NCBI RefSeq assembly: GCF_039729145.1
Contig: NZ_CP155793.1
Span: 3,658,001-3,722,000, forward strand
Source: Microbacterium sp. SY138
Lineage (GTDB): Bacteria > Actinomycetota > Actinomycetes > Actinomycetales > Microbacteriaceae
Reading direction: 5' to 3'
Length of the DNA: 64,000 bases
Both the position numbers and the translations under genes were made by a program. Position 1 is the first letter of the stretch; each line of letters opens with the position of its first letter. The notes under the pieces were generated by a model, which was not told where the DNA came from, did not search any database, and worked only from the letters and a program-made list of their open reading frames with translations. Positions 52,731 to 61,019 of the stretch are shown piece by piece.

Positions 52731-53663
52731 ATGTTCGACAGTCCGCTCTCGGCTTCGGCCTACGAGATCCTCGACGTCGACCCCACGGTCGACGACGTCG
52801 AGTTGCGCCGCGCCTATCGCCTCCGCCTCCGGCAGACGCACCCCGATACCGGTGGAGATGCGGCGATGTTCATCCAGGTGCAGCGCGCGTGGGAGCTGGT
52901 CGGCACCGTCGAGAGCCGCGCCGCCTACGACCGCCGCTCCGGTGTGGCAGGAGCGACGGCCGCCGAGCCCGGGACCGAGTGGAGCGGATGGCGCCCGCCC
53001 GCCGCCCGCACCGACACCCGTCCCCGCGCCCGGTCCTACGGGCACCCCGGCGGCTGGCGCCGTGAACGCTACCTCGTGCTCATTCGCGAATGGGCCGGCC
53101 GCGGCGTCGAGGTCCCCGATCCGTATGACCCCGCGCTCGTGCGCTCGGCTCCGCGTGACCTGCGGCGGATGCTCGCCGACGCGCTGGCGGAGGAGGCCAC
53201 GGCCCGCACGGTCTCCGACCTCGGCATGGGCTTCACGGTGTGGCACGACGTCGCGGTGGGAGCGGATGCCGACGACAAACTCGACCATGTGGTGCTCGGC
53301 CCGTCCGGACTGTACGGCGTGATGTCTGAAGACTTCGGGGGTGTCGTGGGCTTCCGCCGCGGCGAGATCACCGGCCCGAGTCTGGGCACCCGCGCGCCGG
53401 TCACCGCTGCTCTGCGTCGGATGCGCACCGTCGCGAAGGCCGCGCGCGTGCGCTTCGGCGGGGCGATCATCGTGCTGCCCGACGACGACCTCGCCCAAGC
53501 CGTCACGCCGCTCGGCACGAGCCGCGGAATTCCGGTCGTCGTGGTGCGACGCAGCGCTCTCGCGATGGTGCTGCGTCAGGGTGTGCCGCAGGCGCGGGCG
53601 ATCGGGGGCAACGAGCTCTTCGACGTGCGCACCCGCCTGCAGCAGACCGTCCGCTTCGTCTGA
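52731..53663 (+). CDS. J-domain protein with NERD-like C-terminal domain
   Basis: 310 aa. Residues 8-65 are a J domain with HPD at 37-39 (RLRQTHPDTGGD), followed by a Pro/Arg-rich linker and a C-terminal part (about 165-290: DKLDHVVLGPSGLYGVMSEDFGG) that follows the pattern of nuclease-related NERD domains. No DnaJ zinc finger or C-terminal substrate-binding domain, and no dnaK nearby. Likely a specialised Hsp70 co-chaperone; NERD assignment is tentative. GGAGGGAG precedes the ATG. Confidence 0.75.
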   Translation: MFDSPLSASAYEILDVDPTVDDVELRRAYRLRLRQTHPDTGGDAAMFIQVQRAWELVGTVESRAAYDRRSGVAGATAAEPGTEWSGWRPPAARTDTRPRARSYGHPGGWRRERYLVLIREWAGRGVEVPDPYDPALVRSAPRDLRRMLADALAEEATARTVSDLGMGFTVWHDVAVGADADDKLDHVVLGPSGLYGVMSEDFGGVVGFRRGEITGPSLGTRAPVTAALRRMRTVAKAARVRFGGAIIVLPDDDLAQAVTPLGTSRGIPVVVVRRSALAMVLRQGVPQARAIGGNELFDVRTRLQQTVRFV

Positions 53664-53703
53664 GCCCGCGCTCGCCGAGCGTCGTCGCACCGCGATCGTA
53701 CCG

Positions 53704-53749
53704 TTGACTTCCGAAATCAAACCGGTTTACACTCATCAAACCGGTTCAC
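53704..53749 (+). promoter_or_regulatory. Promoter with tandem LacI operators
   Basis: -35 TTGACT at 53704-53709 and -10 TACACT at 53728-53733, spacer 18 bp. Two operators: AAACCGGTTT (53719-53728) overlapping the spacer and -10, and AAACCGGTTC (53738-53747), a 19-bp step. The palindromic core with central CG is the LacI/GalR type. Located 43 bp before the lacI-type gene, so autorepression and control of the downstream operon are likely. Confidence 0.8.
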
Positions 53750-53791
53750 CGATGAGCGCATCGGAGCGTCCGGAATCCACGAGGAGGTGGC

Positions 53792-54781
53792 ATGAGCCGC
53801 ACGACCATCGCCGATGTCGCTCGCGAAGCAGGCGTCACGAAGGCCACGGTCTCGCACGCCCTGAGCGGCAACCGCCCGATCTCCGACGAGACGAAGGCGA
53901 AGGTCCTCGCAGCGGCCGAGAAGCTGAACTGGGCGCCGAGCCAGAGCGCACGGGCACTCGCCACCCGTCGAGCCAACGCGGTCGCCGTGGTGCTGGCCCG
54001 CGACCCCCAGGTCATCGCGAACGATTCCTTCTTCCCGGCCTTCATCGCCGGCGTCGAGTCGGTGCTCGCCGAGACCGAGACGGCACTCCTGCTCCAGGTC
54101 GTCCCCGACCGCGACGCCGAGGAACGGGCCTACCGCACGCTCACCCACGGCCGCGCCGACGGCGCCCTCCTGCTCGACCTGCGCACCGACGACTGGCGTG
54201 TGCCCTTCCTTGACGACCTCGGACTGCCCACCGTGCTGGTGGGCGCCTATGACCAGCCGACCGGGTTCTCGTGTGTGCGAACCGACGACACCACCCCGGT
54301 CCGCGAGATCATCGCGCACCTCCGGGCCGCCGGGCACGAGCGCATCGCCCACATCTCCGGGCCGCTCGAATACGTGCACTCGAAAGCGCGTGCAGACGCC
54401 TATGTCGCGGCGATCGGCGACGACGAGCTGCTCCGCGAGGGCGACTTCACCGCCGCGAGCGGGCGCACCCGCACCGCCGAGCTCCTCGCCCTGCCCGACC
54501 GCCCGACTGCGATCCTCTACTCGAACGACACCATGGCCATCGCCGGGCTCTCCTACGCCCGTTCCCAGGGCCTCTCGATCCCGCAGGACCTCGCGATCTC
54601 GGGCTTCGACGACGACCACCTCTCCGCCCACCTGTCTCCGGCGCTGACCAGCGTCTCATCCGACCCCGCGGCCCGAGGCCGCGCCGCCGCCCGCCTCCTG
54701 CGGGCAGACATCCTTGGGGCGCAGCCGCGCACCGAGATCGTCGACTGCAACGTCGTGCACTTCCGGGAGAGCACCAGCTAG
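53792..54781 (+). CDS. LacI-family transcriptional regulator
   Basis: 329 aa. N-terminal LacI HTH (TTIADVAREAGVTKATVSHALSGNRPISDETKAKVLAAAEKLNW) with hinge helix, then a periplasmic-binding-protein fold for ligand binding (ISGFDDDHLSAHLSPALTSV). AGGAGG before the ATG. First gene of the putative polysaccharide-use operon and autoregulated through the operators at 53719 and 53738. Confidence 0.92.
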   Translation: MSRTTIADVAREAGVTKATVSHALSGNRPISDETKAKVLAAAEKLNWAPSQSARALATRRANAVAVVLARDPQVIANDSFFPAFIAGVESVLAETETALLLQVVPDRDAEERAYRTLTHGRADGALLLDLRTDDWRVPFLDDLGLPTVLVGAYDQPTGFSCVRTDDTTPVREIIAHLRAAGHERIAHISGPLEYVHSKARADAYVAAIGDDELLREGDFTAASGRTRTAELLALPDRPTAILYSNDTMAIAGLSYARSQGLSIPQDLAISGFDDDHLSAHLSPALTSVSSDPAARGRAAARLLRADILGAQPRTEIVDCNVVHFRESTS

Positions 54782-54792
54782 TAGACATCCGT

Positions 54793-54861
54793 ATCACCGC
54801 AGCATCACCACCGCAGCATCACCACCGCAGCGTCACCACCCGCAGCGTCACCACCCGCAGT
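54793..54861 (+). repeat. Five tandem 14-15-bp repeats in the binding-protein leader
   Basis: Units of ATCACC(ACC)GCAGC, ATCACCACCGCAGC (twice) and GTCACCACCCGCAGC/T (twice) fill 54793-54861, directly before the AAGGAGG at 54865. Non-coding, between lacI and the binding-protein gene. Confidence 0.85.
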
Positions 54862-54876
54862 GTCAAGGAGGACACC

Positions 54877-56142
54877 ATGAAGAAGCTCCGCGCAATCGCC
54901 TTGATCGGCGCCACCGCTCTCATCGCCACCGGATGCTCGGCCGGAGGAGGCGGCGGCGAAAGCTCAGCCGACGGCACCGGCCCCATCAGCATCTGGCTCT
55001 CCAACAACGAACAGGAACTCGCCTGGGGCACCGCCGTGGTCAAGGCCTGGAACGACGAGCACCCCGACGAGAAGGTCAAGGCGCAGGAGATCCCCGCCGG
55101 CTCCTCTTCGGAAGAGGCGATCACCGCCGCGATCACCGCGGGCACGGCTCCCTGCCTGGTCTACAACGTGGCCCCGGCCGCGGTCTCGGGCTGGGTCAAG
55201 CAGGGCGGACTCGTCGACCTCAGCAAGATCGACGGCGGCAGCGACTACATCACCGAGCGCGGTGGAGAGGTCGACGCCTACGCGAGCGACGGCAGCTTCT
55301 ACCAGCTCCCGTGGAAGTCGAACCCCGTGATGGTCATGTACAACAAGGCGCTCTTCCAGGCCGCAGGGATCGACCCAGAAGACCCGCAGATGAACACGTA
55401 CGACGCGTTCCTCGAGGGGTCGCGCGCGATCGTCGCCTCCGGCGTGCAGAGTGCGATCTGGCCGGCGCCGACGAGCGAGTTCTACCAGCCGTGGTTCGAC
55501 TTCTATCCGCTGTACCTGGCCGAGACCGACGGCACGATGCTCGTCGAAGACGGCAAGTCCACGTTCGACTCGGATGCCGGGCGCACCGTCTCGGAGTTCT
55601 GGAAGACCTTCTACGACGAGAAGCTGTCGCCGAACGAGGCGTCGACCGACGACGCGATGTCGGCAGGTACCACTGCCATGCAGCTCGCCGGCCCCTGGGC
55701 GATCCCCTCCTACGCCGACACCGTCGACGTAGGCTTCATGCCGGTGCCCACCAGCGACGGCCGAGAGACTCCGACGACCTTCGCCGACTCGAAGAGCGTG
55801 TCGATGTTCACGGCCTGCAAGAACCAGGGCACCGCGTGGGAGTTCCTGAAGTTCTCCACCAGCGAGGACAGCGACGGCCAGCTGCTCGAGGCCACGGGGC
55901 AGATGCCGATGCGCACCGGACTCACCGACACCTACGGCGACTACTTCGCTGCGAACCCGAACTACGTGGCCTTCGCCGAGCAGGCTGAGAAGACCGCCGA
56001 CGTGCCCAGCATCCCCAACTCCGTCGAGGCGTGGCAGGCGTTCCGCGACGAGTACTCCTCCGCCGTGATCTTCGACAAGGAGTCGATCGACGACTTCCTC
56101 GGGAACGCGGCGAAGAAGATCGACGCGCTCGTCGCCGAGTGA
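54877..56142 (+). CDS. Sugar-binding lipoprotein of ABC importer
   Basis: 421 aa. Signal with lipobox IATGC, lipidated Cys20, then a Gly-rich linker; family-1 extracellular solute-binding protein (MVMYNKALFQAAG and TTAMQLAGPWAIPSY). First transporter gene of the LacI-controlled operon; a strong SD AAGGAGG five bases before the ATG. Likely takes up a mannose- or beta-mannoside-containing oligosaccharide given the downstream GH130-like enzyme (inference). Confidence 0.88.
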   Translation: MKKLRAIALIGATALIATGCSAGGGGGESSADGTGPISIWLSNNEQELAWGTAVVKAWNDEHPDEKVKAQEIPAGSSSEEAITAAITAGTAPCLVYNVAPAAVSGWVKQGGLVDLSKIDGGSDYITERGGEVDAYASDGSFYQLPWKSNPVMVMYNKALFQAAGIDPEDPQMNTYDAFLEGSRAIVASGVQSAIWPAPTSEFYQPWFDFYPLYLAETDGTMLVEDGKSTFDSDAGRTVSEFWKTFYDEKLSPNEASTDDAMSAGTTAMQLAGPWAIPSYADTVDVGFMPVPTSDGRETPTTFADSKSVSMFTACKNQGTAWEFLKFSTSEDSDGQLLEATGQMPMRTGLTDTYGDYFAANPNYVAFAEQAEKTADVPSIPNSVEAWQAFRDEYSSAVIFDKESIDDFLGNAAKKIDALVAE

Positions 56143-56146
56143 CACC

Positions 56147-57043
56147 GTGACCGATGAGAGGCGGCCCCGCACCCGCTGGCTGGGTGCGCAACCGATCGGC
56201 GGGCTGTTCGCGCTCCCGTACTTCGTGTTCGTGATCGCGATCTTCGCGTATCCCCTTGCGTTCGCGGTCTACATCGCCTTCCACGACTACTTCTTCACGG
56301 CTCCGGGCACCGAGGTCGATCGCCCGTTCGTGGGCTTCGACAACTTCGTCACGGTGCTCACCGACCCGCGGGTGCTCGGGTCCTTCCGCAACACCCTGAT
56401 CTTCCTGGTCATCAACGTGCCCCTCACGGCCGTGCTCTCCCTCGTGCTCGCGGCGGCCCTGAACACCGGCATCCGGTGGGTCGCGGCGTACCGGGTCGCG
56501 TTCTATGTGCCGTATCTGACCGCGAGCGTCTCGCTCGTGGGCGTGTGGATGCTGCTGTTCTCGGGCAACGGGCTGATCAACACGATCCTCGGCCCGCTCG
56601 CCCCCGATCCGTCGTGGCTCGTGAACAGCGGACTCGCGATGCCGATGATCGCGTTCTACGTGACCTGGAAGCAGCTCGGGTTCTACATCCTGCTGTATCT
56701 GGCCGCGCTGCAGAACGTGCCGAAGGAGCTGTACGAGTCGGCCGAGACCGACGGTGCCGGAGTGCTCTCGCGCTTCCGACACGTCACGATCCCCGGCGTG
56801 CGAAGCGCCACGACCCTCGTGCTGATCCTGTCGATCATCACCGGCGCGAACCTCTTCACCGAGCCGTACCTGCTCACCAACGGCGGCGGCCCTGACGGCG
56901 CCTCGACCACCCCGGTCCTGCTGATCTACCAACTGGGCATCCAGCAGCAGAACCCCGACACCGCAGCGGCCATCGGCATGATCCTCGTGATCCTCGTCGG
57001 CATGCTCTCGCTGGCGGCCAACCGCGCGACCAGGGAGCGATGA
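56147..57043 (+). CDS. Carbohydrate ABC transporter permease (MalF type)
   Basis: 298 aa from GTG 56147, 4 bp after the binding-protein stop. Six TM helices; the EAA loop reads ELYESAETDGAGVLSRFRHVTIPG. Channel subunit for the substrate bound by the lipoprotein at 54877; pairs with the permease at 57040. ATPase is not in the operon and should be a shared MsiK-type protein. Confidence 0.9.
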   Translation: MTDERRPRTRWLGAQPIGGLFALPYFVFVIAIFAYPLAFAVYIAFHDYFFTAPGTEVDRPFVGFDNFVTVLTDPRVLGSFRNTLIFLVINVPLTAVLSLVLAAALNTGIRWVAAYRVAFYVPYLTASVSLVGVWMLLFSGNGLINTILGPLAPDPSWLVNSGLAMPMIAFYVTWKQLGFYILLYLAALQNVPKELYESAETDGAGVLSRFRHVTIPGVRSATTLVLILSIITGANLFTEPYLLTNGGGPDGASTTPVLLIYQLGIQQQNPDTAAAIGMILVILVGMLSLAANRATRER

Positions 57044-57882
57044 TGCGAAAGAAGCGTTCACTGCCCCGCATCCTGAGCATCATCCTGCTCACGATCGCGG
57101 CCATCGGATTCGCCTTCCCCTTCTACTTCATGATCGTGGGGGCGTTCCAGGAGAGTCCGACGAACTCCCCGAGCGAACTGTTCCCGACGAGCGGGTGGAC
57201 TGTCGACAACTTCGTCGCGATCGACTCGCGCATCGACCTGGTCGGCTCGCTGCTGAACTCGCTGATCTTCACGGCGGGCGTGCTGCTGGGAACCGTCGTG
57301 TTCGGGCTGCTCGCCGGCTACGCGATCGCCCGCCTCGACTTCCGCGGCCGAGGCGTGATCTGGGTGCTGATGCTGCTCGTGCAGATGGTGCCGTTCCAGC
57401 TGCTGATGATCCCCCTCTACGTGCAGATCACCCGCAACTACGGCCTCGGCGACTCGTACATGGGCATGATCCTGCCGTTCCTGATCAACACCACGGCAGT
57501 GTTCATCTTCGTACAGTTCTTCAAGGCGCTGCCGGTGGAGATCTTCGAAGCGGCGCGGATCGACGGTGCGGGCGAGATCCGCCTGCTGACATCCGTCGCG
57601 ATCCCGCTCATCCGCCCCGTGCTGGTGACGGTCGTGCTGGTCACCTTCATCGGCCCCTGGAACGAATTCCTCTGGCCCTTCCTCATCACGAAGGATGCGA
57701 GTCTGCAGCCTCTGGCCGTCTCACTCGCGAACTACATCTCCAACGTGGCGCAGTCCACGGCCAACCCGAACGGCGCGATCCTCGCCGGCGCCACGGCGCT
57801 CGCGTTCCCCGTCGTCATCCTGTTCGTCGTCTTCCAGCGCTTCTTCAAGGCCACCGACCTCGGCGCGGCCGTCAAAGGCTAG
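57040..57882 (+). CDS. Carbohydrate ABC transporter permease (MalG type)
   Basis: 280 aa; ATG 57040 overlaps the previous stop (ATGA). Six TM helices, EAA motif EIFEAARIDGAGEIRLLTSVAIPL. C-terminal AVKG is typical of MalG-like proteins contacting the ATPase. Completes the importer with 54877 and 56147. Confidence 0.9.
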   Translation: MMRKKRSLPRILSIILLTIAAIGFAFPFYFMIVGAFQESPTNSPSELFPTSGWTVDNFVAIDSRIDLVGSLLNSLIFTAGVLLGTVVFGLLAGYAIARLDFRGRGVIWVLMLLVQMVPFQLLMIPLYVQITRNYGLGDSYMGMILPFLINTTAVFIFVQFFKALPVEIFEAARIDGAGEIRLLTSVAIPLIRPVLVTVVLVTFIGPWNEFLWPFLITKDASLQPLAVSLANYISNVAQSTANPNGAILAGATALAFPVVILFVVFQRFFKATDLGAAVKG

Positions 57883-57911
57883 CCCCCATCCCCCAGTCAG
57901 AAAGGGCCCCC

Positions 57912-58895
57912 ATGTTCTCCGGAGCCTCCTTCCCCCTCGGTCCGTTCACGCCCTTTGAAGGCAACCCCATCCTGCGTCCGCGCGGCGACAGCTGGGAGTC
58001 GGCCAACCTCTACAACCCGGCGGCCATCGTCGACGGCGATGAGGTCGTGCTGCTCTACCGGGCGCACGCCGACGACATCATCTCCCACATCGGCATCGCC
58101 CGCTCCCGGGACGGGGTGACCTTCACCCGCGAGGACGCGCCGATCCTCTCCCCCTCCGAGGACTACGAGACCTACGGATGCGAAGACCCGCGCATCGCGC
58201 TGATCGACGGCACCTACTACCTCACCTATACGGGCTGGGACCGCCGCAGCGCGCAGCTGTGCCTGGCGACCTCGACCGACCTGCGCACCTGGACCAAGCA
58301 CGGTCCGCTGTTCGACGACTTCGACACGTTCAAGACCATGGACCCGCGCGGGTTCAACTGGTCGAAGGCCGGGGTCATCGTTCCGCAGCGGATGCACGGG
58401 AAATGGTGGATGTACTTCGGCGAGGGCGCGATCTACTGGGCGACCAGCGACGACCTCATCCACTGGAGGCCGGGCACGCCCGACACCGAGCCGATGTACT
58501 CTCCGACCCCCGGCACCTGGGACGAGGCGCTCGTCGAGATCGGCGCCTCCCCTGTGGTCACCGACAACGGATTGCTCCTGTTCCTCACGAACGGCGCCAC
58601 CCGCAGCGTGCACGACGACGGCACCGTCGACGTCGACTACCGCTGCGGGCAGATCGCGATCGACCCGGACGAGCCGACGAAGGTCATCGCCCGCCTGCAG
58701 GAGCCGTGGCTGCGCCCGCAGACCTTCGAGGACATGCACGGACTCGTCTCTAACGTGACCTTCGTGGAGGGGCTCGTGAAGTTCCACGGGAAGTGGTTCG
58801 CGTACTACGGGCAGTCCGACACGACGCTGGCGGTCGCGATCCACGATCCGGCCGAGCCGTGGGGTCGCGCACTGCGCGACGGCGGAGAGGCGTGA
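57912..58895 (+). CDS. GH130-type glycoside phosphorylase/hydrolase
   Basis: 327 aa, no signal peptide, so cytoplasmic. Five-bladed beta-propeller signature: FEGNPILRPRGDSWESANLYNPAAIVDG, HIGIARSRDGVTF, YGCEDPRIALIDGTYYLTYTGWD and SKAGVIVPQRMHGKWWMYFGEG. GH130 enzymes act on beta-1,4- or beta-1,2-mannosides by phosphorolysis or hydrolysis; exact linkage unknown. RBS AAAGGG. Part of the LacI-controlled operon and processes the imported glycan. Confidence 0.87.
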   Translation: MFSGASFPLGPFTPFEGNPILRPRGDSWESANLYNPAAIVDGDEVVLLYRAHADDIISHIGIARSRDGVTFTREDAPILSPSEDYETYGCEDPRIALIDGTYYLTYTGWDRRSAQLCLATSTDLRTWTKHGPLFDDFDTFKTMDPRGFNWSKAGVIVPQRMHGKWWMYFGEGAIYWATSDDLIHWRPGTPDTEPMYSPTPGTWDEALVEIGASPVVTDNGLLLFLTNGATRSVHDDGTVDVDYRCGQIAIDPDEPTKVIARLQEPWLRPQTFEDMHGLVSNVTFVEGLVKFHGKWFAYYGQSDTTLAVAIHDPAEPWGRALRDGGEA

Positions 58896-58899
58896 TGAC

Positions 58900-60939
58900 G
58901 TGGACGCCTCCCGACGCACGTTCCTGACGTTCACGGCAGCAGCCTCCGCGCTCGCCCTCCTCCCCGTCGACGCCGCCATGGGCACGACGAACACTGCGAC
59001 CGGCACGGCGACGCCGCCGCCGCTCGAGACCGCGCGCCGGCCACGGCTGACGAACCTCGCCCACCTGCGATTCCTCCTCGCCGATGTTCCCGTCGTCGCG
59101 AGCGCGACCCACACGACGTTCGGGATCGAGACGAAACCAGCGGTCCGTGCGCCCTGGACCTACGCCGACACCGACGGTTCCGGCGGCTATCGACCCGTGG
59201 GCGGCGGCACCCGCGATGCGCTGACCGGATACTGGTCGCAGGGCGCGTACAACGCCGACGACATCGCCCGCGCCGCCGTCGTGTTCGTCCGCGAGTGGAA
59301 GGCCACGGGCGACGCGCAGAGCCGCGACGAGGCCAGAGACGTGCTTCGTTCGCTCGCCTTCCTGCAGACGACTTCCGGGCCGAATGCCGGACGCGTGGTG
59401 CTGTGGCAGCAGGAGGACGGCACCCTGACCCCCAGCGCCGTCCCTGTCGAGCTGCCCGACCCCTCGGACTCGGCGGAGTCGTACTGGCTCGCCCGCTCGG
59501 TCTGGGCCTTCGGCGAGGGCTATGCGGCCTTCCGTCGCGATGACCCGGAGTTCGCGGCGTTCCTCCTCGCAAGGCTGCACCTGTGCCTCGATGCGCTGGG
59601 TCTCGAGTCGCTCTCCCGCGCCGGCCAGTGGGTGAGAAGCGATGGGCAGAGGCTCCCCGCCTGGCTGATCGCCGGAGGAGCGGATGCGACGGCCGAGGCC
59701 ATGCTCGGTCTCGCTGCCGCCACCGAGGCCGGGGACTCCCGCAGCAGGACAGCTCTGCAGTCGTACGGCGAGGGCGTGGCCGCGATGTCGACCGACCCCG
59801 CGCGGGGCTGGCCGTTCGGCGCCGTGCTGCCGTGGACGGGTTCGCTCGGGTTCTGGCACGCATGGGGTGCGGCGGCGCCGGAGGCACTGGCCAGAGCCGG
59901 AGCGCTGCTACGGTGTCGGGACTGGTCGGCCGCGGCGCTCTCGGACGCCGGACGCTTCACGCCGCAGGTGCTGGCTTCGGGCGGGCCCCACAACGCGTGG
60001 GCGCCGCTTCCCGCCGAGGCGCAGATCGCGTACGGCGCGCACGGCCGCGTGGCCGGCGCACTCCAGGCATCCACGGTCGGAGGGGAAGGCCTCCGCGTAC
60101 TCGCCGGACTCGCCGGAGGATGGTTCTTCGGCGCGAACACGGCCGGCATCCCGGTGTACGACGCAACGACCGGGGTCACGTTCGATGGGGTCGAGACCGA
60201 CGGACGGGTGAACCGCAACTCGGGCGCAGAGTCGACGATCCATGGCCTGTTGACGATGCAGCTGCTCGACGCGAACCGCGACGTGGCCGACCTGGCAACC
60301 TCGATCACCGGCCTCACGGCGAACACCGGTCTGCGCGTCATCGAGGCCGAGACCGCGCGACTCTCCCCCGGATGTGTGGTCGAGCGACCGGACGGCGGGG
60401 CATGGACGGGCGAGGGGAATCTGTCCGGCGGCGCATACGTGCGCATCCCCCGCGGTGAGTGGGTCGAGTTCGACGTCACCGAGTCCGGCGGCATCCTGCA
60501 CGGTGTCGTGTGGCGACAGGCGGCAGATGCGGGCGAGGCCGAGTGGGAGGTCCTCCGCGGACGCCGCCGACTGTGGAAGACCCGCACCGCGGCCGGTTCG
60601 ACCGGAGACCGCGGCCTCACCGAGGCCGACGGGATGCTCGTGCCTGAGCTCCTCGGTGGCGATCTGCCGGAGGCGGCGGTGACGGTGCGCTGCACGAGTC
60701 GCGGCGATGTGCGCCTCGATGCCCTGCTGATCCAGCCGCGGATCGCGAGCGCGGTGTATTCGACGCGCTCGGGCTCTGCCGTGCTCTACGCCAACGGCAC
60801 GCGCCAGGATCAGCGGGTCCCACCGCTCGCGCCGGGCACCGGGCGCGCCTACGACGCAGACGGCTCGCCGCGCGGCGACGCGGCGCAGAGCGGGAAGGTG
60901 CGGGTGCGGGGTACCGGCTTCACCGTGACGCGCAGCTGA
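58900..60939 (+). CDS. Tat-exported protein with alpha/alpha-barrel-like and C-terminal carbohydrate-module-like regions
   Basis: 679 aa from GTG 58900, four bases after the GH130 stop. Twin-arginine signal SRRTFLTFTAAASALALLP with cleavage near 25-30. The middle (about 50-480) is Trp/Tyr/Gly-rich with helical repeats (SYWLARSVWAFGEGYAAFRRD; SGAESTIHGLLTMQLLD), like six-hairpin glycosidases, and residues about 485-620 (IEAETARLSPG, GGAYVRIPRGEWVEFDV) resemble a carbohydrate-binding beta-sandwich. Family not assigned with certainty. Exported enzyme preparing oligosaccharide for the importer. Confidence 0.65.
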   Translation: MDASRRTFLTFTAAASALALLPVDAAMGTTNTATGTATPPPLETARRPRLTNLAHLRFLLADVPVVASATHTTFGIETKPAVRAPWTYADTDGSGGYRPVGGGTRDALTGYWSQGAYNADDIARAAVVFVREWKATGDAQSRDEARDVLRSLAFLQTTSGPNAGRVVLWQQEDGTLTPSAVPVELPDPSDSAESYWLARSVWAFGEGYAAFRRDDPEFAAFLLARLHLCLDALGLESLSRAGQWVRSDGQRLPAWLIAGGADATAEAMLGLAAATEAGDSRSRTALQSYGEGVAAMSTDPARGWPFGAVLPWTGSLGFWHAWGAAAPEALARAGALLRCRDWSAAALSDAGRFTPQVLASGGPHNAWAPLPAEAQIAYGAHGRVAGALQASTVGGEGLRVLAGLAGGWFFGANTAGIPVYDATTGVTFDGVETDGRVNRNSGAESTIHGLLTMQLLDANRDVADLATSITGLTANTGLRVIEAETARLSPGCVVERPDGGAWTGEGNLSGGAYVRIPRGEWVEFDVTESGGILHGVVWRQAADAGEAEWEVLRGRRRLWKTRTAAGSTGDRGLTEADGMLVPELLGGDLPEAAVTVRCTSRGDVRLDALLIQPRIASAVYSTRSGSAVLYANGTRQDQRVPPLAPGTGRAYDADGSPRGDAAQSGKVRVRGTGFTVTRS

Positions 60940-60970
60940 CGCGCACGCTCGGCCGATCTACGCCGACCAT

Positions 60971-61012
60971 GACAGTGCCCCGACGAGCATAAGAGCTCGT
61001 CGGGGCACTGTC
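60971..61012. terminator. Perfect 18-bp hairpin between convergent genes
   Basis: Arms GACAGTGCCCCGACGAGC (60971-60988) and 60995-61012, loop ATAAGA. Lies between the convergent stops at 60939 and 61020, so it terminates both units. Confidence 0.9.
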
Positions 61013-61019
61013 GGTTGCG

